Positions 1 through 8,058 of a DNA stretch of 64,000 nt are shown here, in pieces. Each line of letters starts with the position of its first letter. Position 1 is the stretch's first letter. The notes below the pieces were generated by a model. That model did no database searches, had not been told where the DNA came from, and worked only from the letters and a program-made list of their open reading frames with translations. The position numbers were made by a program, and so were the translations under genes. The stretch covers positions 1 to 64,000 of the forward strand of contig CAMATH010000025.1 in assembly GCA_945860955.1 (NCBI GenBank), given 5' to 3'. Origin of the DNA: Planctomicrobium piriforme (GTDB lineage: Bacteria > Planctomycetota > Planctomycetia > Planctomycetales > Planctomycetaceae).

Positions 1-612
1 GGCGAAGTGGATATCGATTCGATCGCCGGCCCCAGCGAAGTGGTCTTGTTAGCCGACGATTCAGCCCATGCCGACTTCGTCGCCAGCGACCTGATCTCGC
101 AGGCCGAACACAGCCCGGGGTCGGGGGTGCTGATCACCTGGCACGCGCCGCTGATCGCGGCGGTGCAACAGGCGCTGGAACGGCAATTGGCCGAGGTCGA
201 TCGCGGCAATCTGGCGCGGGTGAGTCTCGAAGAGTACGGTGCGCTGATCCTGGCTCGCGACGAAGCGGAGGCTGCCGAGCTGACCGATCTGATCGCCCCG
301 GAACACCTGCATATTTCCACCCGCGATCCGCGGATCCTGCTGGAAAAAGTCCAGAACGCGGGGGCGATATTTCTGGGGCATCACACGCCGGTGGCGCTGG
401 GAGACTACATCGCCGGCCCGTCGCATGTGCTGCCAACGGGGGGAACCGCGCGATTCGCCAACGGCCTGTGCGCGACCGACTTTCTGAAGCGTTCGTCATT
501 GATTTCATACGACCAGCAGGCGCTCCGCGACACGGCAGACGACGTGCGACTGCTCGCCGCGACCGAGGGCTTGACGGCGCACAGCGCCAGTGTGGATGTG
601 CGACTGGATTGA
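1..612 (+). CDS. hisD: Histidinol dehydrogenase, C-terminal part (5' end outside window)
   Basis: Catalyses the last two steps of histidine biosynthesis, the NAD-dependent oxidation of L-histidinol to L-histidine, in the cytoplasm. The frame is open from base 1. Family hallmarks are visible: IDSIAGPSEVV at the start, the catalytic Glu-His pair in APEHLHI, the metal-ligand Asp in ALGDYIAGPSHVLPTGGTAR, and a His near the C-terminus (LTAHSASV) where the family has its last zinc ligand. About 203 residues remain of a family length near 430. The gene converges with the next one, with one base between the stop codons. Identification is secure; only the start is missing. Confidence 0.96.
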   Translation, partial: GEVDIDSIAGPSEVVLLADDSAHADFVASDLISQAEHSPGSGVLITWHAPLIAAVQQALERQLAEVDRGNLARVSLEEYGALILARDEAEAAELTDLIAPEHLHISTRDPRILLEKVQNAGAIFLGHHTPVALGDYIAGPSHVLPTGGTARFANGLCATDFLKRSSLISYDQQALRDTADDVRLLAATEGLTAHSASVDVRLD

Positions 613-613
613 G

Positions 614-961
614 CTACTTGACTCGATACCCCGCATCCGCAAGGAATTTCTTCACGCGATCCACCTGATCTCCCTGAATCACCAGAGTTTCCCCGTCAAC
701 CGTTCCCCCGGTGCCGAGCGAGTTCTTTAGTTTCGTCAAGAGCGCGGGAAGGTCGTTACCGGCGGCGGGAAGCCCTGAGACGACCGTCACCTGTTTTCCC
801 TTCTGACGTTTTTCACGCGCGACGCGGGCCGTCTGCTTCGCCGGTTCGAGCTGTGGGCGGACGACCGGCGCGGGAGGACATTGACACTCCGCCTCAAGCC
901 GACCGCAGCGCACGCAGGTCGGCGGGCGATCCCACACGGTACCGGAAAACAGGCGAGACAT
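614..961 (-). CDS. SUI1/YciH-family translation initiation factor-like protein
   Basis: 115 residues. The C-terminal two thirds match the SUI1/YciH (eIF1-like) fold: KGKQVTVVSGLP, LLTKLKNSLGTGG and the closing VIQGDQVDRVKKFLADAGYRVK pattern. Bacterial members are thought to influence start-codon selection on the ribosome, but the role is poorly established. The N-terminus carries a compact cysteine cluster (CVRCGRLEAECQCPP), which suggests a small metal site; the YciH core does not need it. The gene lies 12 bases downstream of the universal stress protein gene on the same strand, so the two are probably cotranscribed. Confidence 0.85.
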   Translation of the reverse strand: MSRLFSGTVWDRPPTCVRCGRLEAECQCPPAPVVRPQLEPAKQTARVAREKRQKGKQVTVVSGLPAAGNDLPALLTKLKNSLGTGGTVDGETLVIQGDQVDRVKKFLADAGYRVK

Positions 962-973
962 GGATCTTGGACT

Positions 974-1450
974 TTACCCTACCGGCCGTTCCTCGTGGAC
1001 AAACTGCTTCCCCTTGGGATGCACGGTCAGCACCGGACAAGGGGCTTTTCGCACGATCTTTTCAGCGACGCTTCCCAGCAGCAGATGCGCCGCCAGACCG
1101 CGGCCATGGGTCCCCAGCACAATCAGATCGATACCTGAATCGTCGGCGAATTCGACGATTTCGACATCGGGCCGACCGTGCCGCCAGCTCACTTCGAGTT
1201 TCACCCCTTCGGCCTGTTCGGCGGTGATCCAGTTGTCGAGCCGGGTTTGAGCGTAGGTTTCGAATTGCTGTCGACTCGGGACCGGGTAGCTTTCGTACAT
1301 CGGGATGTAGACGACCGGATCTTCGATCACGTGCAGCAGGTGCAGGGTCGCGTTGAACTTCCGTGCCAGCGTCAGGGCGTAGTCCGTCGCCTTCTCGCTG
1401 GGAGCGCTGAAGTCGATCGGAAGCAGAATGTTCTGAAGCTCAATCATCAT
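974..1450 (-). CDS. Universal stress protein (UspA family)
   Basis: Single Usp domain of about 158 residues. It begins with NILLPIDFSAPSEKATDYAL and has the nucleotide-binding signature GTHGRG followed by GSVAEKIVRKAPCPVLTV, which places it with the ATP-binding Usp proteins. Two adjacent ATG codons (1450, 1447) precede IELQN; the longer frame to 1495 adds residues not seen in the family, so 1450 is chosen. It is the first gene of a likely two-gene unit with the SUI1-like gene and is divergent from the epimerase gene at 1555. Its role is inferred only from the family: stress survival through ATP or AMP binding. Confidence 0.9.
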   Translation of the reverse strand: MMIELQNILLPIDFSAPSEKATDYALTLARKFNATLHLLHVIEDPVVYIPMYESYPVPSRQQFETYAQTRLDNWITAEQAEGVKLEVSWRHGRPDVEIVEFADDSGIDLIVLGTHGRGLAAHLLLGSVAEKIVRKAPCPVLTVHPKGKQFVHEERPVG

Positions 1451-1554
1451 GATGTCACCGTCCGACGTAGTTGCAGCCCCGCTGGCGTTCAACATATCAT
1501 CCTGCTCTCAAATCGAAAACCGTTTGCGCACACTTCCTTCGCAGGAGCGACTCG

Positions 1555-2406
1555 ATGCAACCTTGGGCGATTGGTGTCTTCACCTCGGTCGATGCCGGTC
1601 TTGGTGTCCACCTCGACGTGGCCAAAGAACTGGGAATTCCCACTGTTCAGATTCATTCGCCACACCAGCAGACGCGGAACGCCCGTGCCGCCGACGAGTT
1701 TCTCAAGAAGTGCAAAGACGCCGGGATTACCATCACCTGCGTTTTCGGCGGTTTCGAAGGAGAAAGTTACGCCGACATTCCCACGACGATCCGCACGGTG
1801 GGCCTCGTGCCGCGCGAAACCCGCGCCGCCCGACTCGCCGAGATGACCGAGATTTCCGATTTCACCAAGCTGCTCGATTGTGACACCATCGGAATGCACA
1901 TCGGGTTTGTGCCCGCCGACCGCAACGGGACCGATTACAAGGAACTGGTGAGCTGCACGCGGGATCTGCTGGACCATGCGAATGGCAACGGCCAGAAGCT
2001 GCACCTGGAAACGGGACAGGAGTCGGCCGATCATCTGCTGGAGTTCATTCATGATGTCGGGCGTTCGAATCTGTTCATCAATTTCGACCCCGCGAACATG
2101 ATTCTGTACGGAACCGGCAACCCGATCGACGCGTTGCAGAAGGTGGGCCAGTACGTGCGCAGCGTCCACTGCAAAGACGCGAAGTGGGCCGCCCCGGAAA
2201 AACGCGGAAAGGAATGGGGATCGGAAGTCGCGCTCGGTGAGGGGGATGTCGGAATGGAGACCTACCTCCGCACCCTGAAGGCGGTCGGATACACCGGACC
2301 GCTGACGATTGAACGCGAAATCGCCCACGACCGCGTCCGCCAGAAAGCCGACATTGGCGTCGCGCTCAAGCTGCTGACGGATCTTCGCACGAAGATCCTC
2401 GGTTAG
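1555..2406 (+). CDS. Sugar phosphate isomerase/epimerase (xylose isomerase-like TIM barrel)
   Basis: 283 residues with the AP-endonuclease 2/xylose-isomerase-like TIM barrel pattern. Strands carry acidic or histidine metal ligands: VQIHSPHQQ, GMHIGFVP, LHLETGQESA, INFDPANM, SVHCKDAKW and TIEREI. Members isomerise or epimerise sugars or inositols with a divalent metal; the substrate cannot be read from the sequence. The ATG at 1555 is preceded by GGAG (about 1543-1546), whereas an upstream in-frame extension has no such site. No export signal is seen, unlike the paralogue at 13879-14835, so this one is probably cytoplasmic. Confidence 0.85.
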   Translation: MQPWAIGVFTSVDAGLGVHLDVAKELGIPTVQIHSPHQQTRNARAADEFLKKCKDAGITITCVFGGFEGESYADIPTTIRTVGLVPRETRAARLAEMTEISDFTKLLDCDTIGMHIGFVPADRNGTDYKELVSCTRDLLDHANGNGQKLHLETGQESADHLLEFIHDVGRSNLFINFDPANMILYGTGNPIDALQKVGQYVRSVHCKDAKWAAPEKRGKEWGSEVALGEGDVGMETYLRTLKAVGYTGPLTIEREIAHDRVRQKADIGVALKLLTDLRTKILG

Positions 2407-2430
2407 TGCGAGCCGTAATGTCGAATTGAA

Positions 2431-3210
2431 TCCGACGTCGTCGACACCGCAAACCCGCGTTCGGGCCGCCGCGAATCCAGCGGCGGGTTCCGAGAGAACG
2501 CGGGTCGATGGCTGCCCGGAGAAGGGTTTCGCTGTGCGGAAGCGCAGCGGCGGCGGCTCAGCAGGAGCTTCGCCCTCCCATGACGCGAGGACCAATGCGT
2601 AACCGCCAACCGATCCCCGTTAAGGGACAAAATCCGACACGACGGGAGGGCGAACGTCCTCGTGAGCCGCTAGTGTGCGAACTACCGCCGAGAACCGCCC
2701 ATTGGGCAGCGCTCGACAGCCAACCGAACTGCAATACCGACTTAAATCCGACGTCGTCGACACCGCAATCCCGCGTTCGGGCCGCCGCGAATCCGGCGGC
2801 GGGTTCCGAGAGAACGCGGGTCGATGGCTGCCCGGAGAACGGTTTCGCTGTGCGGAAGCGCAGCGGCGGCTCAGCAGGAGCTTCGCCCTCCCATGACGCG
2901 AGGACCAATGCGTAACCGCCAACCGATCCCCGTTAAGGGACAAAATCCGACGCGACGGGAGGGCGAACGTCCTCGTGAGCCGCCAGTGTGCGAACTACCG
3001 CCGAGAACCGCCCTCTGGGCAGCGCTCGACAGCCAACCGAACTGCAATACCGACTTGAATACGACGTCGTGGACACTCCAAGCACCCGTTTGGGCCGCCG
3101 CGAATCCGGCGGCGGTTTCCGTGGGAACGCGGGACGAGTGCTGCCCGGAGAACGGTTTCGCTGTGCGGAAGCGCAGCGGCGGCTCAGCAGGAGCTTCGCC
3201 CTCCCATGAC
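2431..3210. repeat. Tandem repeat block of about 315-bp units (2.4 copies) with 'SWEGEAPAEP' palindromic elements
   Basis: This gene-free stretch (2407-3297) is filled by a direct repeat. The motif TCCGACGTCGTCGACACC occurs at 2431 and 2747, and a diverged copy starts at 3060, giving unit lengths of 316 and 313 bases. The 3-base difference comes from one extra CGG in a CGGCGGCGGCT run. Each unit contains two oppositely oriented near-copies of GAGGGCGAA(G/C)(C/G)TCCT-type sequence, so that ORFs on either strand spell the SWEGEAPAEP or GERPREP strings scattered through planctomycete genomes. No credible gene lies in it; the ORFs of 73-135 residues are products of the repeat. Confidence 0.9.
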
Positions 3211-3297
3211 GTGGGTTCTCCACACGACAGGTCACACGTCGTGACTTCGATGGCCTTCCATGGGAATGCCGTCTGGTACGCCTTCGAGGTTCGATAG

Positions 3298-4371
3298 ATG
3301 CCGCACACCCGCCGAGGATTTCTGGAACAGAGCGTGATCGCGTCGACCGTGGCGGCGGCATTTCCCGGTGCTTGGGCGAACGCCGCCACTGCCGGGCCGA
3401 TCAAGGTCGGGCAGATTGGTGTGGGGCACGCTCATGCCAGCAAGTTGGACGTATTTCGTAAGTCCAAGGAATATGAAGTCGTTGGAATCGTCGAACCCGA
3501 CGAAGCTTTGTGGACAGAGGCAACCGGGCAACCCGCCTACCGGGGCTTGCCCTGGATGACCCAGGAGCAGCTTTTGAACACCCCGGGGCTGCAACTCGTG
3601 CTGGTCGAAACCCACGTTCGCGATTTGCTCAAGACGGCTGAGGCGTGTGTGAAAGCGGGGAAACATGTGCATCTCGACAAGCCTGCGGGCGAGTCACTGC
3701 CACACTATCGCCGCGTTCTGGACGAGGCCGCGAAACAGAAACTCCTGGTGCAGATGGGGTACATGTTCCGCTACAACCCGGGAATTGTGATGCTGCGGGA
3801 GTTTCTGGCGGCAGGCTGGCTCGGGGAGATTTTCGAAGTCCAGGCGGTGATGAGCAAAGTGGTCGATCCCCGCACGAGAAAGCAGCTTGCCGAGTATCCT
3901 GGCGGAATCCTGTTTGAACTCGGCTGCCACATCATTGATCTGGTGGTGGGGATTTTGGGAAAGCCGGTCGAGGTCACGCCGTTTCCCAAACAGTCTCTAC
4001 GCGGCAATGACAATCTGGTCGACAACATGCTGGCGGTCCTTTCGTACGATTCCGCGACGGCGACGGTCAAATCGACGGCGATGGAAGTGGAAGGGGGATC
4101 TCGGCGGCAACTGGTGGTGTGTGGCACGAAGGGGACGTTTCAGGTGCAGCCTCTCGATGACCCCAGGGTGATCATGGCGCTCGACCAGCCGCGCGGCAAA
4201 TTCGCCCGTGGACTCCAGACGATCGAGTTGCCGACCTACACGCGGTACGTCGATGATGCGGTCGATATCGCCCGGGTGCTTCGTGGGGAACGGGCCCCGT
4301 TATACGACTACGAACACGATCTGGCGGTGCAGGATACGGTGCTGCGGAGCGCGAACCTGCCAGTCCAATGA
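3298..4371 (+). CDS. Gfo/Idh/MocA-family oxidoreductase, Tat-exported
   Basis: 357 residues. The N-terminus has a twin-arginine signal (RRGFLEQSVIASTVAAAF) with a plausible cleavage after the AWANA region. It is followed by a Rossmann NAD(P)-binding motif, VGQIGVGHAHASKL, and by LDKPAGESLPHYRRVLD, the family's (E/D)KP catalytic-lysine segment. The C-terminal domain has the usual GGILFELGCHIIDLV helix. Such enzymes oxidise or reduce sugars and cyclitols with a tightly bound nicotinamide cofactor; the substrate is unknown. A GAGG lies about 12 bases before the ATG. The next gene starts inside its stop codon (ATGA). Confidence 0.9.
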   Translation: MPHTRRGFLEQSVIASTVAAAFPGAWANAATAGPIKVGQIGVGHAHASKLDVFRKSKEYEVVGIVEPDEALWTEATGQPAYRGLPWMTQEQLLNTPGLQLVLVETHVRDLLKTAEACVKAGKHVHLDKPAGESLPHYRRVLDEAAKQKLLVQMGYMFRYNPGIVMLREFLAAGWLGEIFEVQAVMSKVVDPRTRKQLAEYPGGILFELGCHIIDLVVGILGKPVEVTPFPKQSLRGNDNLVDNMLAVLSYDSATATVKSTAMEVEGGSRRQLVVCGTKGTFQVQPLDDPRVIMALDQPRGKFARGLQTIELPTYTRYVDDAVDIARVLRGERAPLYDYEHDLAVQDTVLRSANLPVQ

Positions 4372-5198
4372 ACACCATGCACAGACTGATCCTCTACCCC
4401 CGCAATCCCACCGGCCAACTTCCCGCGACGCGCGCCGTCGGACGGGTTTTGGCTGAACTTCCGAACCTGGTGCGTGACGCCGTCGCCGGCGCGATGGGTC
4501 CGTCGCGCGGCATCACCGGGCGCGGTCCAGGCTGGCTCGCACGGGCCGCCGACGTGCGGATCGAGGGGATCGATCGCTCGGCCCCCGATCGCCCGGCGTT
4601 TCTCCTGTCGGCACCGCCACTGGGAGAGGCGGCGCCCGATCAATTTTCGCAGCGCACGTTGTTTCCGGAATTGAGCCCAAATCGGGACGACACCGGCCTC
4701 GACGTCCTGAACAACACGCTCCGCAGTCTCTTCCACCCCGAAATGGGACACCCTCCGTTGTCGCTCGGGCTGATGCGGCGGCTGTTGCGACTGACCAACG
4801 CGCTGGCGGCAACGTCGGAATTGAAGGGGTTCGCACTGGATACCCCCAAACGCGGCGGCCGTCCCCTGTCGATGGTGAATTCCGACCTGATCGAAGTGGT
4901 TCGCATGCAACTGGAGGAACGGACCGAAACGACGCTGGTCGAATTCATTGGCTCGATTGACCGACTGGAACTGGACGCGGGACAATTCCGCGTGACAAGC
5001 GATCGGAACGAACGAATCTGGTGCGACTGGGAACACCGTGGATTCAAATCGCTGCACCTGTTGTGGGGTTGTCGCGTGCGGATCCGCGGGGCGGGACATT
5101 TTTCGTCCACGGGCAAATTGCGGCGCGTGACGGTCGAACGATTGAGCCCGCTGCGTCCGGAGGAGGCGAAGCTGTTTGAGATGGCGCTCAATCTCTGA
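4368..5198 (+). CDS. Hypothetical protein, translationally coupled to the oxidoreductase
   Basis: 276 residues with no domain I recognise. It has no signal peptide or membrane segment. The composition is mixed alpha/beta, with charged stretches such as RMQLEERTETTLVEFIGSID and a C-terminal segment rich in basic residues (GKLRRVTVERLSPLRPEEAK). The start ATG overlaps the stop of the preceding gene by four bases, so translation is probably coupled; a second ATG three codons later is an alternative. A long perfect hairpin begins 23 bases after the stop and may end the transcript. Only its position suggests a link to the oxidoreductase. Confidence 0.7.
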   Translation: MNTMHRLILYPRNPTGQLPATRAVGRVLAELPNLVRDAVAGAMGPSRGITGRGPGWLARAADVRIEGIDRSAPDRPAFLLSAPPLGEAAPDQFSQRTLFPELSPNRDDTGLDVLNNTLRSLFHPEMGHPPLSLGLMRRLLRLTNALAATSELKGFALDTPKRGGRPLSMVNSDLIEVVRMQLEERTETTLVEFIGSIDRLELDAGQFRVTSDRNERIWCDWEHRGFKSLHLLWGCRVRIRGAGHFSSTGKLRRVTVERLSPLRPEEAKLFEMALNL

Positions 5199-5220
5199 GC
5201 AGGAACCCGACATCGAATCA

Positions 5221-5276
5221 GAGCCGCGCCCGTTAGGAAGCGGTTGTCGGCGACCGCTTCCTAACGGGCGCGGCTC
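5221..5276. repeat. REP-like hairpin, 24-bp perfect stem with 8-base loop
   Basis: Arms 5221-5244 and 5253-5276 are perfectly complementary. The arm starts GAGCCGCGCCCGTTAGGAAG and is closed by TGTCGGCG. Related sequences occur near 22510-22572, 25041-25096 and 28186-28247, so this is a dispersed family. It stands after the stop of the upstream gene and could act as a terminator or mRNA stabiliser, but it lacks a T run. Confidence 0.85.
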
Positions 5277-5342
5277 TACGAAATCAGTCATTACCGCCGT
5301 ATGGAGTATCGTCCGATTCATTGAAGATCCTGAGTGTGCGCG

Positions 5343-6599
5343 ATGGAGACACCACTCGACCCAAGCGAAGGGCCACCCGCGATCGGGTCACCCCCCTGTG
5401 TGTTTCCCGTCGTCCACGATGGCTCTCGCTGGTTCGAGATGCTGGCCCATGTGGGATTCGCCGTATTCCTGCTGGCTCTCGCGCATCTCGCCAACGGTTA
5501 TTGGGGGATTTCGGGTGCGTTCCTGTTGATTGCCCTCTATCAGGCCGCCAAAGCGGCGTGCTGGGTCTGGCGGCGGTCGGCGGAACGGCTGGAAATCACT
5601 TCGAACGAAATTGTCTGGCATCTCGGGTATGCCCGGTTGCGGATTCCCTGTGACACGATTGTCGATGTCACACCGGTTCCCGGAATCCGTCTGACGACCC
5701 GTGTGACTCCCGATCTGTTGCTTCGACTTTCAAAAACGGTCCACTGGGAGGCCACACCCCGTGACCAATGGTTGTGGTGGCTCGTCTGGAAAACACTCCC
5801 CGGTTCACCAGATGGCGCTTTCGTCCGGGGAGACATGCAGGTCGTACAAATCGCGCCCGAGAGTGACCGTAACTTTTTGGACGAGTTGCATTCGCGGCAC
5901 CCCCGTCTGGCGAATTCCACGACAGCCGCCGCCGACGCAGCAATCCGAGTTAGCGGCATTCGGAGCACCGGTGAATCCCAGTCATTGGCTGGCGAGGGGA
6001 CAAAGTCCGTTGAGAAACCCTGGCCGCGGCGGCGGTTTGAGACTGTCGGTGATTCGTTTGTGTACATTCGACTCGGGTGTCTCGTGTTCGTCACGGTCTG
6101 GCTGGGAACGTTGACACTTTGGATACTGGTTTTCGCCGATCAGTCCATCGCTGTTTACTGTCTGGGGTTGATCGTATCCCTATTGCTATCGTGCTTGGCA
6201 GTTAATATCGGTGAAACGAACATCCGTGAAAAGTGGGTTGAATTGGGAGAATCGACACTCACTTGGTCTCTGGGGGGAGCCGAATTGTGTGTGCCGTACG
6301 AACATATTGTCCGAGTCGTACTCTGGGAGCCGACCGATCTGGATCCAGCCGATACTCGTTTTGTGGAGATCGAAACCATGTGCCCGGTCGAATGGAAGCC
6401 CTGCGGATTCGGCACCAGGATTTGGTGGTTGATCCGGGGAAGTCTCCCGCGTCCACCGAAAGACGCGTGGAATTGGTATCGTGACGGACTGTGGTTTCGA
6501 AAGTGCAAGGTTCTTGTTCGAAACGCGGCGGAATTCGAACGGGAACTCGCACGGCGCTGTCCGGTGAAAGTCACGGCAACAGGACAAGGTGCGTCGTGA
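5343..6599 (+). CDS. Membrane protein with two copies of a PH-like unit (paralogue A)
   Basis: 418 residues from ATG 5343 (a GTG at 5334 is an alternative). It has an internal duplication. Each half begins with a pair of hydrophobic helices (AVFLLALAHLANGYWGISGAFLLIAL in part; later VFVTVWLGTLTLWILVF plus LIVSLLLSCLAV) and continues with a soluble segment of the pattern IxxxEIVWHLGYARLRIPxDTI, then a tryptophan-rich stretch (WLWWLVWKTLPG) and a closing VVQIAPESDRNFLDEL-like strand and helix. The soluble part resembles small bacterial PH-like domains, but that is inference. The next gene is a paralogue and starts in the stop codon (GTGA). Function unknown; both products should sit in the cytoplasmic membrane. 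Confidence 0.75.
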   Translation: METPLDPSEGPPAIGSPPCVFPVVHDGSRWFEMLAHVGFAVFLLALAHLANGYWGISGAFLLIALYQAAKAACWVWRRSAERLEITSNEIVWHLGYARLRIPCDTIVDVTPVPGIRLTTRVTPDLLLRLSKTVHWEATPRDQWLWWLVWKTLPGSPDGAFVRGDMQVVQIAPESDRNFLDELHSRHPRLANSTTAAADAAIRVSGIRSTGESQSLAGEGTKSVEKPWPRRRFETVGDSFVYIRLGCLVFVTVWLGTLTLWILVFADQSIAVYCLGLIVSLLLSCLAVNIGETNIREKWVELGESTLTWSLGGAELCVPYEHIVRVVLWEPTDLDPADTRFVEIETMCPVEWKPCGFGTRIWWLIRGSLPRPPKDAWNWYRDGLWFRKCKVLVRNAAEFERELARRCPVKVTATGQGAS

Positions 6600-7855
6600 A
6601 TGACTCCGTTCGGCCCCTCCTGTTCCCGATCTACCGCAATCCGATGCACTGGGTCGAGGTGCTGGTCTATTCCACCGTGATCAGCGGGTTCACGATTGTC
6701 ATGGCAATGGAAACCATCCCGTTCGCGGAGGAAAGCCACAGAGCGGATTGGTGGCTATCCCAACTGACCTGGGCGACATTATTTCTTATTCAGTTTGTTT
6801 TTCTATTCTTGATTCCGGTCGGTTTTTGCAGCGTGCGGCTGGGCCTGGCGATTTGGCGGCGATGGCGAGAACAGATCGAGGTGACTCCGGAAGAACTCAC
6901 CTGGAATCTCGGATTCGCCCAGTTGAAGATTCCCACGAAATCAATCGTCCGGGCGACGTTGGGACCAGGGCGTCGGCCAACCTCCCCGGGACCGCTGGAG
7001 GTGAGATTGCGAATGTCCTCCCCGGCCTGCTGGACGGGGACAATTGACCGACCGTGGTGGAATTGGTTGATCGCGTCCAGGATTCCCGCGAGGAGTGCCG
7101 GTTTCAATGCGAGGGATTCGATCGTGATGGTTCAACTCGCTCCCTGGAATCCCCAAGCACTGAAGTATGCACTCTGCGAATACTGTCCAAATCTCGCCGA
7201 TTCGTCGGACGAATTCGAAGATTCGGCGGCGGATGCTGCGGAATATCAGGTCCGCCGCGAACGGCAGGCTTCCACTTCGCCGTCCCCCCGTCGATTTGCC
7301 GTCAAATCGGATCTCTCCTGGTCTGACACCTGGTTCAGCGTCGTCGCGGCATTTCCCATCCTGCTGTTTGGGATGGCATTGTTGTTGGTCAACGTTCCGA
7401 TTGGTGCCGTGTCGGTGGGTGCGGGCGTATTGCTCTGGATTCAGTTTCTGTTTCTCATGTGGAGGAATTTTCGCGAACGAATCCAAGTGTTCGAGTCGGC
7501 ATGGGTCTGGAACATTTGTTACGCACGACTTCGGATCCCCTTGGAGGATATCGCGCGACTGGACCGATTCGAGCGCGACGGCGTCGCACATGTTCGGCTT
7601 CAAACGCGACGCGTGATCGCCTGGGAACCCCATCCTCTGGTGCGGCTCTTCTGGTATCTGACCGGCCATTTCCCCGGGCCATTGCCTGCGTCACCCGATA
7701 CGTTCCGTGACGACGATTGGCTGCGGGTGATTGAATTCGCTCCCCGCAACCCCGATTTGTTTCTTGCACAGGGATTCAGAATTGCCCCGTCACCGGAATC
7801 TGTGGGTCGAATCCCTTCGCACACCGGCGCTTCAGATATGCAGAACCCAGCGTAG
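6596..7855 (+). CDS. Membrane protein with two copies of a PH-like unit (paralogue B)
   Basis: 419 residues from GTG 6596, which overlaps the stop of the preceding gene (GTGA). The frame is open further upstream to 6491, but that part lies inside the previous gene. It has the same architecture as its neighbour: two units, each with a pair of membrane helices followed by a soluble segment (VTPEELTWNLGFAQLKIPTKSI and, in the second half, SAWVWNICYARLRIPLEDI), then W-rich and IEFAPRNPDLFL-type strands. The pair therefore carries four diverged copies of one unit, consistent with duplication inside a gene followed by gene duplication. The products may form a heteromeric complex; function is unknown. 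Confidence 0.75.
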   Translation: MNDSVRPLLFPIYRNPMHWVEVLVYSTVISGFTIVMAMETIPFAEESHRADWWLSQLTWATLFLIQFVFLFLIPVGFCSVRLGLAIWRRWREQIEVTPEELTWNLGFAQLKIPTKSIVRATLGPGRRPTSPGPLEVRLRMSSPACWTGTIDRPWWNWLIASRIPARSAGFNARDSIVMVQLAPWNPQALKYALCEYCPNLADSSDEFEDSAADAAEYQVRRERQASTSPSPRRFAVKSDLSWSDTWFSVVAAFPILLFGMALLLVNVPIGAVSVGAGVLLWIQFLFLMWRNFRERIQVFESAWVWNICYARLRIPLEDIARLDRFERDGVAHVRLQTRRVIAWEPHPLVRLFWYLTGHFPGPLPASPDTFRDDDWLRVIEFAPRNPDLFLAQGFRIAPSPESVGRIPSHTGASDMQNPA

Positions 7856-7914
7856 GCTCGGTCCGCTTGAAGACAACTGAAACGCATGGTGCCGATTGCC
7901 ACGCTTCGGGATCC

Positions 7915-7943
7915 AAGCTGGGTGGACTCTGTCCCCCCAGCTT
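7915..7943. repeat. Dispersed palindrome of the GGGGGGACTCTGTCCCCCC family
   Basis: Arms AAGCTGGGTGGAC (7915-7927) and GTCCCCCCAGCTT (7931-7943) pair at 12 of 13 positions around a TCT loop. Related palindromes are found at 9753-9771 and 16153-16175. Confidence 0.75.
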
Positions 7944-8023
7944 CCGCTCGACGGTTTGATCACTCATTCGGTGCGGAAATCCAACTCACAAATTGCCTCT
8001 GCGATTTTGCTTTCAAATTCCAG

Positions 8024-8051
8024 TTGATATATTCCCGTATGGGAATACAAT
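8024..8051 (+). promoter_or_regulatory. Predicted sigma-70-type promoter of the ArsR/SRPBCC pair
   Basis: TTGATA (8024-8029), 16-base spacer, TACAAT (8046-8051). Counting seven bases from the -10 puts the start point at or next to the ATG at 8059, so the transcript would have almost no leader. There is no Shine-Dalgarno-like sequence in between. Confidence 0.55.
8030..8047. promoter_or_regulatory. Predicted operator: TATTCCC-N4-GGGAATA palindrome
   Basis: A perfect 7+7 inverted repeat with a 4-base spacer fills the space between the -35 and -10 boxes of the gene for an ArsR-type repressor. Operators in this position are typical for autoregulating ArsR-family proteins, so repressor binding here would block RNA polymerase. 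Confidence 0.6.
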
Positions 8052-8058
8052 ACCAACC

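Noticed and set aside
2431-3210. Possible CRISPR array
   Set aside because: Units are about 315 bases and contiguous, without short direct repeats and unique spacers; no cas genes nearby.
2508-3297. Several frames (73-177 codons) in the repeat block, such as the SWEGEAPAEP proteins
   Set aside because: They recur with each repeat unit on both strands, have no ribosome sites and reflect the DNA repeat rather than a protein family.
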